A stretch of DNA of 64,000 bases from CAVZYN01 sp963779515 (GCA_963779515.1 CAVZYN010000017.1:62001-126000), one strand, 5' to 3'. Shown: positions 18,239-27,991, counted from the stretch's first letter. Notes: generated by a model from the sequence alone, not told the origin. Program-made: numbers and translations.

Positions 18239-19774
18239 GTGCCATCGATGCCAAACAAGATTGCCCAACAGGCACCCCTGCAACAGGCAGACATTTGCCT
18301 CATCGTTGAAGGTTGCTATCCCCATGTTGCTGGTGGCGTATCGTCATGGATCGATTGGTTGATGCGGACCCAGAGCCAGCATCGTTTCGCTGTCGTCTCG
18401 ATCGTGAGAGATCGGGAACCACGGCAGCAGCGCTACGTTTTCCCTGATAATCTCGTGCATTTCTCCGAGCTCATTCTGGATGACCGCGGTCCAGCACATC
18501 CATTTCAGCTACTTCCGCAAGGGACAGTACGCGGCGAAGAACTGGCACAAAAAATGATAGCGTTGGCGCGCGGCGGTGGGCTGGCTGAATTCGCCCGGAT
18601 CGGCGAGATCGTCAACGCAGGGCCTCGCCAATTTTCGCTCAGTGAAATCCTGGAGTCGCGATTGTCGTTCGACGTGATCCGCCGCATGTATCATGAGATC
18701 ATGCCGCATGCGTCTTTCATTCAATTTTACTGGGCGTGGCGTTCGTTGTTCGGCGGCCTCTTCGCAGTCTTGAAGTTCGACCTTCCAAGGGCCAGCGCCT
18801 ATCACGCGATTTCGACCGGATATGCGGGCTTGGTGGCAGCACGCGCCGCGCTGAATACGGGACGGCCGGCCGTGATTACCGAACACGGCATCTACACCAA
18901 CGAGCGGCGCATTGAGATCCTGATGGCTGACTGGATATCGGATAGCGTCGAAAAGGGACTGGCGCTCGACGATGAGCGAGTGGATATGCGCGATCTCTGG
19001 ATCGGGGTTTTTGAAGGCTATGCGCGCGCATGCTACGAAGCATGCACTGTCATTACGACTCTCTACCGCGACAATCAGCATCTTCAACTCGCTCTCGGCG
19101 CCGAGGCGCGAAAGCTGGAAGTCATCGCCAACGGCATCGACGTCAGTCGTTTTCAGTGCCTTAGTTGCGCATCCCAGGACGAACGGCCGACCGTCGCCCT
19201 GATCGGCCGCGTGGTCCCGATCAAAGACGTCAAAACATTCATTTCAGCGGCGGCGATCATTCGCCAGCGGATTGCAACTCTTCGGGTGCTGGTGATGGGA
19301 CCTACCGAGGAGGATGAAGCCTACTTTAAAGAATGCTGTCAGCTCGTGACCGAGCTTGGCTTGTCGGATTGCGTCACATTTACTGGCAGCGTCCGGATCA
19401 CGGATCTGATGCCAACGATCCATGTGATCGTGTTGACGAGTTTGAGTGAAGCTCAACCACTCGTCCTGCTCGAGGCGGGCGCAGCAGGAATACCGTGCGT
19501 GGCTACCAACGTCGGTGCCTGCCGAGAGATAATCGAAGCATTGGGCGAAGAAGGGGCTGCTCCGGAACCGGGCGGCTTTGTTACCGATGTCGTTGCGCCG
19601 GATCAGGTAGCGGACCGCGTGTGTCAGCTACTGGCGAACGAAGCGCTCCGGCGCCGGTTCGGTGAGACGCTACGCCAGCGTGTCATCCGGCACTATGCAT
19701 CGGACATCGCGCGACAGAAGTATGGCGCACTTTATCGCGATCTCCTTGAGCGTCCCACAAACGGAGTCCGGTAG
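18239..19774 (+). CDS. pelF: PelF family glycosyltransferase (GT4)
   Basis: This cytosolic 511-residue GT-B enzyme starts with the PelF hallmark DICLIVEGCYPHVAGGVSSW and has the GT4 C-terminal half: IANGID, VALIGRVVPIKDVKTFI, TGSVRITDLMPTI, and the EX7E-type segment SEAQPLVLLEAGAAGIPCVATNVG. PelF polymerises the Pel chain from UDP-activated N-acetylated amino sugars. Length equals that of the Pseudomonas enzyme (about 507). The start is GTG 18239 with AAAGGGA upstream. It is the most reliable marker that this cluster is Pel-related. Confidence 0.95.
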   Translation: MPSMPNKIAQQAPLQQADICLIVEGCYPHVAGGVSSWIDWLMRTQSQHRFAVVSIVRDREPRQQRYVFPDNLVHFSELILDDRGPAHPFQLLPQGTVRGEELAQKMIALARGGGLAEFARIGEIVNAGPRQFSLSEILESRLSFDVIRRMYHEIMPHASFIQFYWAWRSLFGGLFAVLKFDLPRASAYHAISTGYAGLVAARAALNTGRPAVITEHGIYTNERRIEILMADWISDSVEKGLALDDERVDMRDLWIGVFEGYARACYEACTVITTLYRDNQHLQLALGAEARKLEVIANGIDVSRFQCLSCASQDERPTVALIGRVVPIKDVKTFISAAAIIRQRIATLRVLVMGPTEEDEAYFKECCQLVTELGLSDCVTFTGSVRITDLMPTIHVIVLTSLSEAQPLVLLEAGAAGIPCVATNVGACREIIEALGEEGAAPEPGGFVTDVVAPDQVADRVCQLLANEALRRRFGETLRQRVIRHYASDIARQKYGALYRDLLERPTNGVR

Positions 19775-19786
19775 GGGAGTCTTGAA

Positions 19787-21250
19787 ATGGCAGGCATCGG
19801 ATTCAGGCTGAGGCGCCTTGGCGAGCAAGACAACCTGCTGGCCCCGATCGCATCGATTGGGCACGCAGCAGTGATCGTCGCTGGACCGTGGCTTTTTACA
19901 GTGATTGCGCTGGCCTTGATCAACCTTATCGCATCGGCACATGTACCGGCGGAATTGCTGGAGGGTTTTCGTCTTTTCATCGTCTATGCCTTTGCAATTT
20001 CTCTCATCGCAACCGCCCCGATTGTCCTCGTCGCTACGCGCCTTGTGGGCGATGCGATGTACCTCCGTGCGTTCTACTGGATCAGACCGTTGTTCGTGGC
20101 GGCACTCCTGTTCGCGGGCGGGACTGCGGTCCTGACTTCAGTGCTGTTCTATGTTTTGGCTTTCTCTCTCCCCGAACACCTCGTCGTGGCTGGGGCAAGC
20201 TGCAGCGGTCTGGTGGGGTTGATCTGGGTTGGCCTGGCGTTCTGCGGGATCGTTCGTGACTATCGTGGAATTACCGTCGGCTTTCTGGCCGGACTTTGCG
20301 TCTCGGTGCTGGGCGCGGTCTTAGCCGCGCGGTCAAATGCGGGCTTAGTAGGCATGATCTGGGCATTCGATGCTGGTCTAGCGATTGTCTTCTGCAGTTT
20401 GACCGTGCGCGTGCTGGCAACCTTTCCCCAGCCCGTATTGGACATTGAAGAACCTGTACGCGTTTTATGCCGCGGCATCGCACGTTACTGGCGATTGGCG
20501 CTCGGCGGTTTGGTCGCGGCGATTGCGATCTGGATTGACAAGTGGATCGTGTGGTTGGGACCATCGGGCACAGTCCACCAGACGGGCTTGATCCATGCGC
20601 CACTCTATGACAGCGCGATGTTTACCGCCTACTTGGCCATCATACCGGCGCTGTCACTTTTTATGATGCATGTGGAAACGGCTTTTTCAGAAAGATACAC
20701 GCGCTACTACTACGCCATCAGAACCCACGCCACTCTGCATCAGATTGAACAGAATGCTCGGAACCTTGAGCAGGTAACGGTGCAGGCGTTGACCCAAATC
20801 ATACTTATACAGGCGGCAATTTGCGTCATAGTGGTGCTGGGGGCGCCCTCGATCGTCGAGACGATTGGCTTGCATTACCAGCAAGTCGGGATTCTCAAAC
20901 TCGGGGCTCTGGGGGCGCTTTTCCAGTTTGTCTTTCTGGCCGCAACGTCACTGCTCTTGTACTTCGAGCGGCATACCAATTTTTTATCTCTGCAGGCGCT
21001 TTTTCTAGTTCTGCAGGGTCTGCTGACCGCCGTCACGGCGTCGCTCGGCACCAACTACTACGGACTTGGCAACCTAATCGCGTGCGTAATCTGCGGCTTG
21101 ATAGCTCTCGCGGTGCTCACGCACACGCTGCGACATCTGACCTACATCACATTCATCGTACGCAATTCCAGCAAGGCAACTCTAGCAGGTTCAGATCTTT
21201 TGACCCGGAGCACCCCCCGGTCTCCGGTAACCAGACAAGGAGTCGTGTGA
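19787..21250 (+). CDS. pelG: PelG family polysaccharide flippase-like membrane protein
   Basis: This 487-residue protein has about 12 membrane helices and the PelG N-terminal signature MAGIGFRLRRL followed by a first helix containing GPWLF. PelG belongs to the MOP/Wzx flippase superfamily and is the membrane channel of the Pel synthase, acting with PelF, PelD and PelE. GGGGAG precedes the ATG, 12 bases after pelF. Its stop overlaps the start of the export protein gene (TGATG), showing that the exporter belongs to the same transcript. Confidence 0.94.
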   Translation: MAGIGFRLRRLGEQDNLLAPIASIGHAAVIVAGPWLFTVIALALINLIASAHVPAELLEGFRLFIVYAFAISLIATAPIVLVATRLVGDAMYLRAFYWIRPLFVAALLFAGGTAVLTSVLFYVLAFSLPEHLVVAGASCSGLVGLIWVGLAFCGIVRDYRGITVGFLAGLCVSVLGAVLAARSNAGLVGMIWAFDAGLAIVFCSLTVRVLATFPQPVLDIEEPVRVLCRGIARYWRLALGGLVAAIAIWIDKWIVWLGPSGTVHQTGLIHAPLYDSAMFTAYLAIIPALSLFMMHVETAFSERYTRYYYAIRTHATLHQIEQNARNLEQVTVQALTQIILIQAAICVIVVLGAPSIVETIGLHYQQVGILKLGALGALFQFVFLAATSLLLYFERHTNFLSLQALFLVLQGLLTAVTASLGTNYYGLGNLIACVICGLIALAVLTHTLRHLTYITFIVRNSSKATLAGSDLLTRSTPRSPVTRQGVV

Positions 21251-22683
21251 TGCTCAAGGCTAACCTCCGAATGAGATCGTCAAGCGCTGTGTCATCCATC
21301 CTGATACTCGTCACCGCTCTGGCCATGGGCTCCGGCTCGGCCGCGCAGGAAGCGACACGCGATCGACCCGGCCCGGACCAAGCTGCAAGCACGCGTTCCG
21401 GCAAATCTCAAGCTGGTCCGACGGGAACCCAATTGGGCATCGGCGATCGGCTCAAGATCACGTTCTTCGAATTGATTGATGTTCCTGCCGGCGGGAATGC
21501 CGCGCCAAGGGATGCAGCAATAGCTGCCGCCGCCTTGACAACGTTCTATCAGCGCATGGATCTCAGTGGCGAATATGCGATCGACCAGGACGGCGCGGTC
21601 TCATTTCCGCGCCTTGGCCGCTTCGAGATCAAGGGTTTTGGCCTGCACGAGCTACAATCTGAGCTTGCGTTTGCTTTTGCACGGGTCATGGGACGAACAG
21701 CGGATGTCAGCGTTGCGATCATCGAAAGGCCCCCAATCTATGTACTGGGGCCAGTGAAGAACCCAGGTGCATATAAACATGTGAACGGCATGCTTGTCTT
21801 GCAGGCAGTGGCACTTGCCGGCGGGATCGATCGGGGCCCAGGCAGAACCTCTGAGCTGATCGAGAGTGTTCGGGAAATGGAACGGCTGCAAAAGTTGTCG
21901 GATCAAAAGAAGCGGCTACTCGCGCGTCAAGCCCGGCTCGATGCTGAAAGCAAGGGTTTGGGCTCGTTGCATGCACCCGCGCAGCTGATCGCACTGGCAG
22001 GCGAACAGGGAGCCGACCAGCTCCTAGCAATAGAGAATTCACTCTTGCGTATTGAGCAAGCGAGACGTCAGCAACAGCAAAACGAGTTGGCATCGGCGGC
22101 CAAGGCAGCGCGCAGCGAATTGGCAGCCTCGAAGAACAAACTTGCGCTGCTCAATGTCCAGCGGGACCTTAGGGTCGAACGTCTGAATGACCTGCAGAAA
22201 TTGATGGCGAACGGGCATACGACACGCAACACGCTCGTCACTGTTCGCACTGAGCTGTCAGACATTGAGGCGCGACGGCAAGACATCTCACTGGCGGATT
22301 CGCAGGCCGAGACTAGAGTGGCCCAGGTGGAGCAGACCAAGGCCCGGCTGGCACTCGATAATGCTGCGAACCTCATGAAGGCAATTGCCGCGACCAACGA
22401 CGAGATAGCCGACATCCAGCATTCACTCGTGTCGACCGAAATTCTTGCAGCAATCATGGACGAGAGCATGGCAAAGGTTACGCTCGCTCGATCAGCGGCT
22501 GAGCCGATATACGAGGTGGTGCGCCAGGGACCAGGTGAGCCGATCGTGATGCTCGTGAAGGAGACATCAGCTCTCATGCCCGGCGATGTCCTGAAAATCA
22601 GCATGCGTGCCGTAAAGCCAAAAGACGATTATCTTGGCTCGCGGTGGCAGGCCCGGGTCGACGAGGGTCGCCTCCCGCGGTGA
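21250..22683 (+). CDS. Polysaccharide biosynthesis/export protein (Wza/ExoF-like OPX) with long coiled coil
   Basis: This 477-residue protein has a Sec signal peptide ending near GSAAQE, then a polysaccharide-export domain (LGIGDRLKITFFEL...YAIDQDGAVSFPRLGRFEIKG), an SLBB domain (IYVLGPVKNPGAYKHVNGMLV), a long coiled coil (about residues 200-410), and a second SLBB-like end (MPGDVLKISMR). This architecture resembles ExoF-type proteins of rhizobial exopolysaccharide systems rather than lipoprotein Wza; no lipobox is seen. Standard Pel operons use PelB/PelC here, so it probably replaces them as the envelope-spanning exit. The one-base overlap with pelG supports co-translation. Confidence 0.88.
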   Translation: MLKANLRMRSSSAVSSILILVTALAMGSGSAAQEATRDRPGPDQAASTRSGKSQAGPTGTQLGIGDRLKITFFELIDVPAGGNAAPRDAAIAAAALTTFYQRMDLSGEYAIDQDGAVSFPRLGRFEIKGFGLHELQSELAFAFARVMGRTADVSVAIIERPPIYVLGPVKNPGAYKHVNGMLVLQAVALAGGIDRGPGRTSELIESVREMERLQKLSDQKKRLLARQARLDAESKGLGSLHAPAQLIALAGEQGADQLLAIENSLLRIEQARRQQQQNELASAAKAARSELAASKNKLALLNVQRDLRVERLNDLQKLMANGHTTRNTLVTVRTELSDIEARRQDISLADSQAETRVAQVEQTKARLALDNAANLMKAIAATNDEIADIQHSLVSTEILAAIMDESMAKVTLARSAAEPIYEVVRQGPGEPIVMLVKETSALMPGDVLKISMRAVKPKDDYLGSRWQARVDEGRLPR

Positions 22684-22729
22684 TCATCTAGCACTTGCGC
22701 ATTTTACGATCTCATGAGGTCGCCGAACG

Positions 22730-23662
22730 ATGCCGCGTCGCTTGCTGCCTGGTCTCATCGAAGTCTTTGGGCTTGCGTTTGCCATGACTTTTACTGCGAT
22801 CGTTGAGGCCGGCGCGCAAGAGCCGATGACGACGGCACTCACGCGCGACGAAGGCCGGGTCCTCCTATCCCGGGTTGAAAGCTGGGGATGCCAGTATCAA
22901 AACATCGATCTGCAACGAATTGCTGGATCCTCACTCGATCTCATCGTCATCGATCCGATCTTGGACGGGGCATCCGGACGCGTTGCCAATCGGAATGAAA
23001 TCTCGGCAGTGCAGCGCAAACCTGACGGCGGTCGGCGTCTCGTCTTCGCTTATCTGAGCATCGGTGCGGCAGAGGAATACCGCACCTATTGGAATCCGCG
23101 CTGGCTGGATGAGAAGCCGTTGTGGCTCGGACGCCACGATCCGGACTGGCCGCGCAGCCACTCCGTGAAATACTGGTATCCCGATTGGCAACGCATCGTT
23201 GCCGACGCATTGAAGCAAATCGTTGCTGCGGGTTTTGACGGCGCATTTCTGGATCGCGTCGACGCTTACGACGATTGGCGCAGTGATCATCCGCAAGCCG
23301 TCGATGACATGGCCGATTTCGTCATCCGACTATCGGACACCGCGCGCAAGATACAGCCGGGCTTCCTATTGATCAGCCAGAATGCCGAAATTGCACTGTC
23401 AAAGGCCCATTATCGGGCCACCATTGATGCGGTCAGCAAGGAGAGCCTACTAACGGGCCTCCAAGGTGAGGGCACGGCAAATCGTCCTGACCAGATTGCG
23501 TGGAGTCTCAATCATTTATTGCAAGCGCAGCTGACTGGCCTCACCATCCTGACAATCGAGTATCTCAGAGCGCACGAGGATGTCGCTGCTGTGCAAGAAC
23601 GTCACCGAACTATGGGTTTCGTGCCGTTCCTCGCCAATCGGCTGTTAGATCGCTTGCCATGA
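22730..23662 (+). CDS. Separate PelA-type glycoside hydrolase (GH114/TM1410-like, endo-alpha-1,4-polygalactosaminidase family)
   Basis: This 310-residue protein has a signal peptide (cleavage near AGAQE) and a TIM-barrel glycosidase fold. Visible motifs are LIVIDPILDG, FAYLSIGAAEEYR, YWYPDWQ, GAFLDRVDAYDDW (Asp 175) and SQNAEIAL (Glu 220); the Asp and Glu correspond to the catalytic pair of this family by my recollection. In Pseudomonas this domain is the N terminus of PelA; here it is a free enzyme at the end of the operon. It probably trims or clears Pel-like polymer in the periplasm. The distance to the exporter gene is 46 bases. Confidence 0.85.
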   Translation: MPRRLLPGLIEVFGLAFAMTFTAIVEAGAQEPMTTALTRDEGRVLLSRVESWGCQYQNIDLQRIAGSSLDLIVIDPILDGASGRVANRNEISAVQRKPDGGRRLVFAYLSIGAAEEYRTYWNPRWLDEKPLWLGRHDPDWPRSHSVKYWYPDWQRIVADALKQIVAAGFDGAFLDRVDAYDDWRSDHPQAVDDMADFVIRLSDTARKIQPGFLLISQNAEIALSKAHYRATIDAVSKESLLTGLQGEGTANRPDQIAWSLNHLLQAQLTGLTILTIEYLRAHEDVAAVQERHRTMGFVPFLANRLLDRLP

Positions 23663-24261
23663 ATTGAGACAGCACATCCTGACTCCCAACCGAGCGACGA
23701 CGGGCGGCCTCGTCGGGGCGTGGTGGTGTTGCGCGGCGGAGTGCGGAGTCGCGCAGCAGTCACCGCACGACGTTAAGTCTCATCTGACCCAAATCAACGA
23801 CCAGCGTTACTAAACCACTTAGCTAGTAATTCTTCATGAGGAATATCGCATGTCTGCTGGACGAGCGATGAACATTTGGGAATGGACCGTATCAATGCAA
23901 AAAGTTTTGATATCACCTCAATGGAAGATGACTAGTAAGTTTGGTTCGTCCCATGCGACTTTGGTCCATTGCGATGATCGATCCTTGGATTAGATTGGTA
24001 ACGATCCACATAAATTATACTCAAAATAAGCATTCGACCGAATGCGGCAAGATATTGGCTGTTCAGGTGCATTGTGTTGTTCAACCCAACATCCTCCAGT
24101 CGAATTGAACGCCAGATAGGATGCTTTGGGCTTATTGCCAGTTATCGGCGGTCATACTCAGCTGAACATCTCAGGGCCACTGCCAACCCAGCAACAACCG
24201 CTTTGACGCATTTGCAATGCTGTCTCGACGTTGAAGCTCGCCCAATCCCGGAGGGCAATGC
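23663..24261. other. AT-richer non-coding region after the Pel-like operon
   Basis: About 600 bases, clearly richer in A+T than the genes on both sides from roughly 23800 onward. No credible coding sequence is seen. A TATACT hexamer lies near 24018, but no -35 box sits at standard spacing. It probably carries the promoter of the Crp-family gene and possibly decayed DNA. GGAGGG just before 24262 is the ribosome site of that gene. Confidence 0.55.
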
Positions 24262-25030
24262 ATGACACGTTCCGCAAAAAAAAACGGAGCTGTCGATCCA
24301 GATTGCACAACCGGGGCATTGGGCCCTAACGAACTTGCACATCCGCTCAGTGTGGCCGGCGTTCAGGGGCGTCTGATCCAATTGCGCCCACAGCAAAGGC
24401 TGGCGCACTCTATGATTTCTGGCGGAAGCTTGCTCGCGGTGCACGACGGTGTCCTTGCGATTGATGCTATGTCGAGCAAGAGCGAGCGTCAGATTCTGGA
24501 TTTTCTCATGCCTGGAGATATCGTCTTTGAAGCCGCTTGCCTGTCCCCTCATAAAGTATCGCTTCGCGCGATCACCATCGCATCTTTGACCCACGCCGTT
24601 GGAGCGGAGATGAGTCATACCGAACTCAGCGCCGCAGTTCTGGCAGTTTCTCTTCGAGCAAGCAGAGGCGCAGCTTGCTCGAGCCAACATCCACCAACTG
24701 ATCATCGGGCACCTCGATGCGGAAGCTCGCGTGGTGTCCTTCCTCTTGGCACTCACCTTGCGCAGCAGTGGCTATTTGCGATCCGGAATGCTGCTGTCAC
24801 TTCCAATGTCCCGCGACGACATCGCCGACTATGTGGCAGTTAATCATGACACCCTCAGCAGGGTCATGATGAGACTCGAGACGCTCGGACTTATCCAGCG
24901 GATAAACCGCCATACGGTCCGCATCGCCAACATCGAAAAGCTAAGTCAACTCACCCCAATCTGGGGCATGCTTTCGGTTGTGCTGGAGCGTCAAGCCGCG
25001 TTGCGCGGGCTAGGGTCTGACTCGCCCTGA
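24262..25030 (+). CDS. Crp/Fnr family transcription regulator (frame broken once)
   Basis: About 255 residues when a +1 shift at 24632-24633 is corrected (deleting one C of CC gives AQFWQFLFEQAEAQLA). The N-terminal part is a cyclic-nucleotide-type sensor beta-barrel (RQILDFLMPGDIVFEAAC). The C-terminal part is a Crp-type helix-turn-helix with MSRDDIADYVAVNHDTLSRVMMRLETLGLI as recognition region. There are no Fnr cysteines at the N terminus, so it is not an oxygen sensor of Fnr type. Its place just downstream of the Pel-like operon makes it a candidate regulator, but no binding site was identified. If the shift is real, the protein lacks its DNA-binding domain. Confidence 0.78.
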
Positions 25031-25293
25031 ATGTTAACTCCACAATGCGGTGCTGCAATGCGCTCCGGCGACGCGGCAGGGTCAGGCCGTGAGATTGCTC
25101 CAGCAATCAGATCAGTCGCCTGCATGATTTTCGTCAAATCTGATTCAGGGCAGCGTATGCCGATCGTTCGCAATCGGAAACGGTATTAATTGTAAGTCGC
25201 AGAATTGCCTTAACCGTATCGTTTGATGGGATATTAACGGCATAGGCGGAAGAATGCAGACTAGCACCGCCTCCGCCTTGGAAGTCCGGATCC

Positions 25294-26055
25294 ATGATCG
25301 TGCTGGAATGCGACGTCGATGATGTCGAGAGCCAAGGCGACGCGCTTCACCGCCTAGTGTGTTGCGCCGGTCTTTTGGGCCAGGAGGAGGGACGCGCCCA
25401 GTTCAACCGCCACTGGCGCCACCTTCTGATGAAACACGATTTGCCGCACCTTCATCTCAAGGAGTGGCGACAGATGGCCCAGAACAGAGGATGGACCCTC
25501 TCCAAGAGGCGGGAAGTGCTGGCTGAATTTGTCCGCGCAATTGACGAGCAGGACTTTCTTGGTTTCGCCGTTGCCGTGGATACCAACGTCTGGGGTTCCC
25601 TCAAGTCGAAGCAGCGAAAGGTATTTGGAACTGCGAGCGACTTCTGTTTTCAACGATTGATGCGCATCGTGTTCGATCGTTTGGAGGTGGCAAAGGAACT
25701 GGATGCGATTGTTATTGACCTTGATATTTGCATGAATAAATTCGAACGGAGATCAAAAGCCGTTCGTGCCTTGTTCAACGCGGACAGTCGAGCCTCTTTC
25801 CGTGTGGGTTCCGTTCAGTTCTCCGACCCAAACAGATACTGCCACTTGCAGGCCGCCAAACTGCTAACCTGCATGACGAAACGGAGCTTGGCGGTGCGCA
25901 CTGGCACCGAACTCCACATGCCACAATGGCTGAAAAACTTGCCGGAATTACCAGACCCTCAGGACGGCATCGTCTGTGAGTATTGGGACCGGGCATACTC
26001 CGATAAATATTTTGCCAGTATCGAGTGGCTCGTATCGGAAGGATCTGAGGCGTGA
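25294..26055 (+). CDS. DUF3800-like hypothetical protein
   Basis: 253 residues, soluble, no signal peptide. The segments HLLMKHDLPHLHLKEW, LGFAVAVDTNVW, AIVIDLDICMN and HLQAAKLLTC match the pattern of DUF3800 proteins, which are predicted RNase H-like nucleases often found near mobile or defence genes. The usual N-terminal Asp-Glu-Ser-Gly motif is not present; ECDVDD stands near the start. No partner defence genes are visible nearby. Function unknown. Confidence 0.6.
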   Translation: MIVLECDVDDVESQGDALHRLVCCAGLLGQEEGRAQFNRHWRHLLMKHDLPHLHLKEWRQMAQNRGWTLSKRREVLAEFVRAIDEQDFLGFAVAVDTNVWGSLKSKQRKVFGTASDFCFQRLMRIVFDRLEVAKELDAIVIDLDICMNKFERRSKAVRALFNADSRASFRVGSVQFSDPNRYCHLQAAKLLTCMTKRSLAVRTGTELHMPQWLKNLPELPDPQDGIVCEYWDRAYSDKYFASIEWLVSEGSEA

Positions 26056-26170
26056 TCTACACGGAATTGATGATCTGTCGACGGCTGCTCTCGCTGGAAG
26101 TGCTGGAGCCGCGCACGGATCGGGCCGTTGCCAAGCGTAACCCTCCGTTCCCCTTCTCCAGCGGACCGCA

Positions 26171-27991
26171 TTATTCGACGGTCACCGACTTCGCCAGGTT
26201 TCGAGGTTGATCGACGTCCATCCCCATTACGACCGCTGTGTGATAGGCTAACAGCTGCAGTGGTACCGCGTACAGGAGTGGAACCACGAATGGGTGCACC
26301 GTCGGCATTTTGACAATTCCTTCGATCTTGCAGCCGATCTCCTCAGGATCGGCATCCGTGATCGCGACAATTCGACCCCCACGTGCTGCGACCTCTTGCA
26401 TATTTGAGACTGTCTTCTCGAATAGATCGTCCTTGGGGGCGACGACAATCACGGGCACGTGCTCATCGATCAGCGCAATCGGTCCGTGCTTCAATTCTCC
26501 CGCGGCATATCCCTCCGCGTGGATGTAAGAGATTTCCTTGAGCTTCAATGCGCCTTCAAGCGCCAATGGGTAACTAATACCGCGACCGAGGTAGAGAACG
26601 TCGCTGGCTTTTGAAAGCCACTGCGCTAGCGCCTCATATTGAGCTTGATCGCGGACGGCTCTTGAGATGTGACGCGGGACCTCGACCAGCGCAGTAACAA
26701 GCTCGCACTCCTTAGCTTCGCTTATCACTCCGCGCGACCGGCCGGCCTCGAGAGCAAAGGCGGCGAGCACTGCAAGCTGACAGGTGAATGCCTTGGTTGA
26801 AGCAACGCCGATCTCCGCTCCAGCAACGGTCGGCAGAACGACATCTGACTCCCGCGCAATTGTGCTCGTGGGTACGTTGACGATCGACGCAACGTGCTGC
26901 CCCATGGATTTACAATATCTCAGCGCAGCCAGCGTATCAGCGGTTTCACCGGACTGCGTCACGAACAGCGCAAGCCCGCCGTTTTCGATAGGTACTTCGC
27001 GATAACGGAACTCCGACGCAACGTCGATCTCAACAGGAAGGCGCGCATAGCGTTCTAACCAGTATTTTGCAATCTGACCTGCGTAATGGGCTGTTCCGCA
27101 GGCTGAAATTGTCACTCGGCTAATCTTGGCGAGATCAACGGGCAGATCTGGAAATTTCACGCGGCAACTGATCATGTCGAGATAACCTGCGAGCGTGTGG
27201 CTGATGACCTCTGGCTGCTCACCAATCTCCTTCAGCATGAAGTGGCGATAGTTGCCTTTGTCCACGAGGAGAGAGCTTGCGACTGAGTTCAAGATCGGCC
27301 GACTAAGCCGAACGCCCGACATGTCGCGAAACTCGACACTCGTTCCTGTGATCACCGCCCAGTCCCCATCTTCGAGATAGGTGATCCTGTTTGTGAACGG
27401 GGCGAGAGCTATAGCATCGGAGCCCAGATACATTTCGCCATCGCCGTAGCCGATAGCAAGCGGGCTTCCCCGCCGGGCCGCGATGATCAGGTCGTCGTGA
27501 CCAGCGAAGATGATTGCCAATGCGAAAGCACCCACCAGCCGCTGCAGAGCATTTTGGACAGCGGCTTCCGGAGAATGGCCGGACTTGAGCTCGTGCGTGA
27601 CCAGGTGCGCAATGACCTCGGTGTCCGTGTCAGACGAAAAAATGTATCCCTGCTGCGTGAGTTCACTGCGAAGCTCGCGGAAGTTCTCGATTATCCCATT
27701 GTGGACAACCGCGACGCCATCAGAAATGTGCGGGTGCGCATTTCTCTCGCTTGGGGCGCCATGTGTCGCCCACCGAGTGTGGCCAATTCCAATCCGCCCA
27801 CGTAGGGGCTGCTTTGCAAGGCGCATTTCGAGATTTTTGAGTTTTCCGTCAGCTCGACGTCGCGCCAGATAGCCATTCTCTATGGTTGCGATACCGGCCG
27901 AGTCGTAGCCGCGATACTCCAGTCGCCGCAGAGAGTGAACAAGACTGGGGGCAACCTGGGTTTTCGCAATGATCCCAACAATTCCACACAT
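26171..27991 (-). CDS. glmS: Glutamine-fructose-6-phosphate aminotransferase (isomerising)
   Basis: This 606-residue cytosolic enzyme makes glucosamine-6-phosphate from fructose-6-phosphate and glutamine, the first step to UDP-GlcNAc. The N-terminal glutaminase domain begins MCGIVGI, with Cys2 as nucleophile, and carries TRWATHG and HNGIIEN. Two SIS domains follow (SACGTAHYAG, VTQSGETADT, STKAFT) and the end is the canonical RNLAKSVTVE. It stands alone rather than beside glmU, and next to a Pel-like cluster whose polymer is expected to contain amino sugars, so it may be a second copy supplying that pathway. No glmS ribozyme is seen or expected. Confidence 0.96.
   Translation of the reverse strand: MCGIVGIIAKTQVAPSLVHSLRRLEYRGYDSAGIATIENGYLARRRADGKLKNLEMRLAKQPLRGRIGIGHTRWATHGAPSERNAHPHISDGVAVVHNGIIENFRELRSELTQQGYIFSSDTDTEVIAHLVTHELKSGHSPEAAVQNALQRLVGAFALAIIFAGHDDLIIAARRGSPLAIGYGDGEMYLGSDAIALAPFTNRITYLEDGDWAVITGTSVEFRDMSGVRLSRPILNSVASSLLVDKGNYRHFMLKEIGEQPEVISHTLAGYLDMISCRVKFPDLPVDLAKISRVTISACGTAHYAGQIAKYWLERYARLPVEIDVASEFRYREVPIENGGLALFVTQSGETADTLAALRYCKSMGQHVASIVNVPTSTIARESDVVLPTVAGAEIGVASTKAFTCQLAVLAAFALEAGRSRGVISEAKECELVTALVEVPRHISRAVRDQAQYEALAQWLSKASDVLYLGRGISYPLALEGALKLKEISYIHAEGYAAGELKHGPIALIDEHVPVIVVAPKDDLFEKTVSNMQEVAARGGRIVAITDADPEEIGCKIEGIVKMPTVHPFVVPLLYAVPLQLLAYHTAVVMGMDVDQPRNLAKSVTVE

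Noticed and set aside
20821..21249. In-frame upstream extension of the export protein gene into pelG
   Set aside because: It overlaps conserved pelG coding sequence; the ATG at 21250 starts a proper signal peptide and couples to the pelG stop.
23663..24261. Small protein genes in the AT-rich gap
   Set aside because: Short open frames exist but lack ribosome sites, conserved patterns and the codon bias of neighbouring genes.
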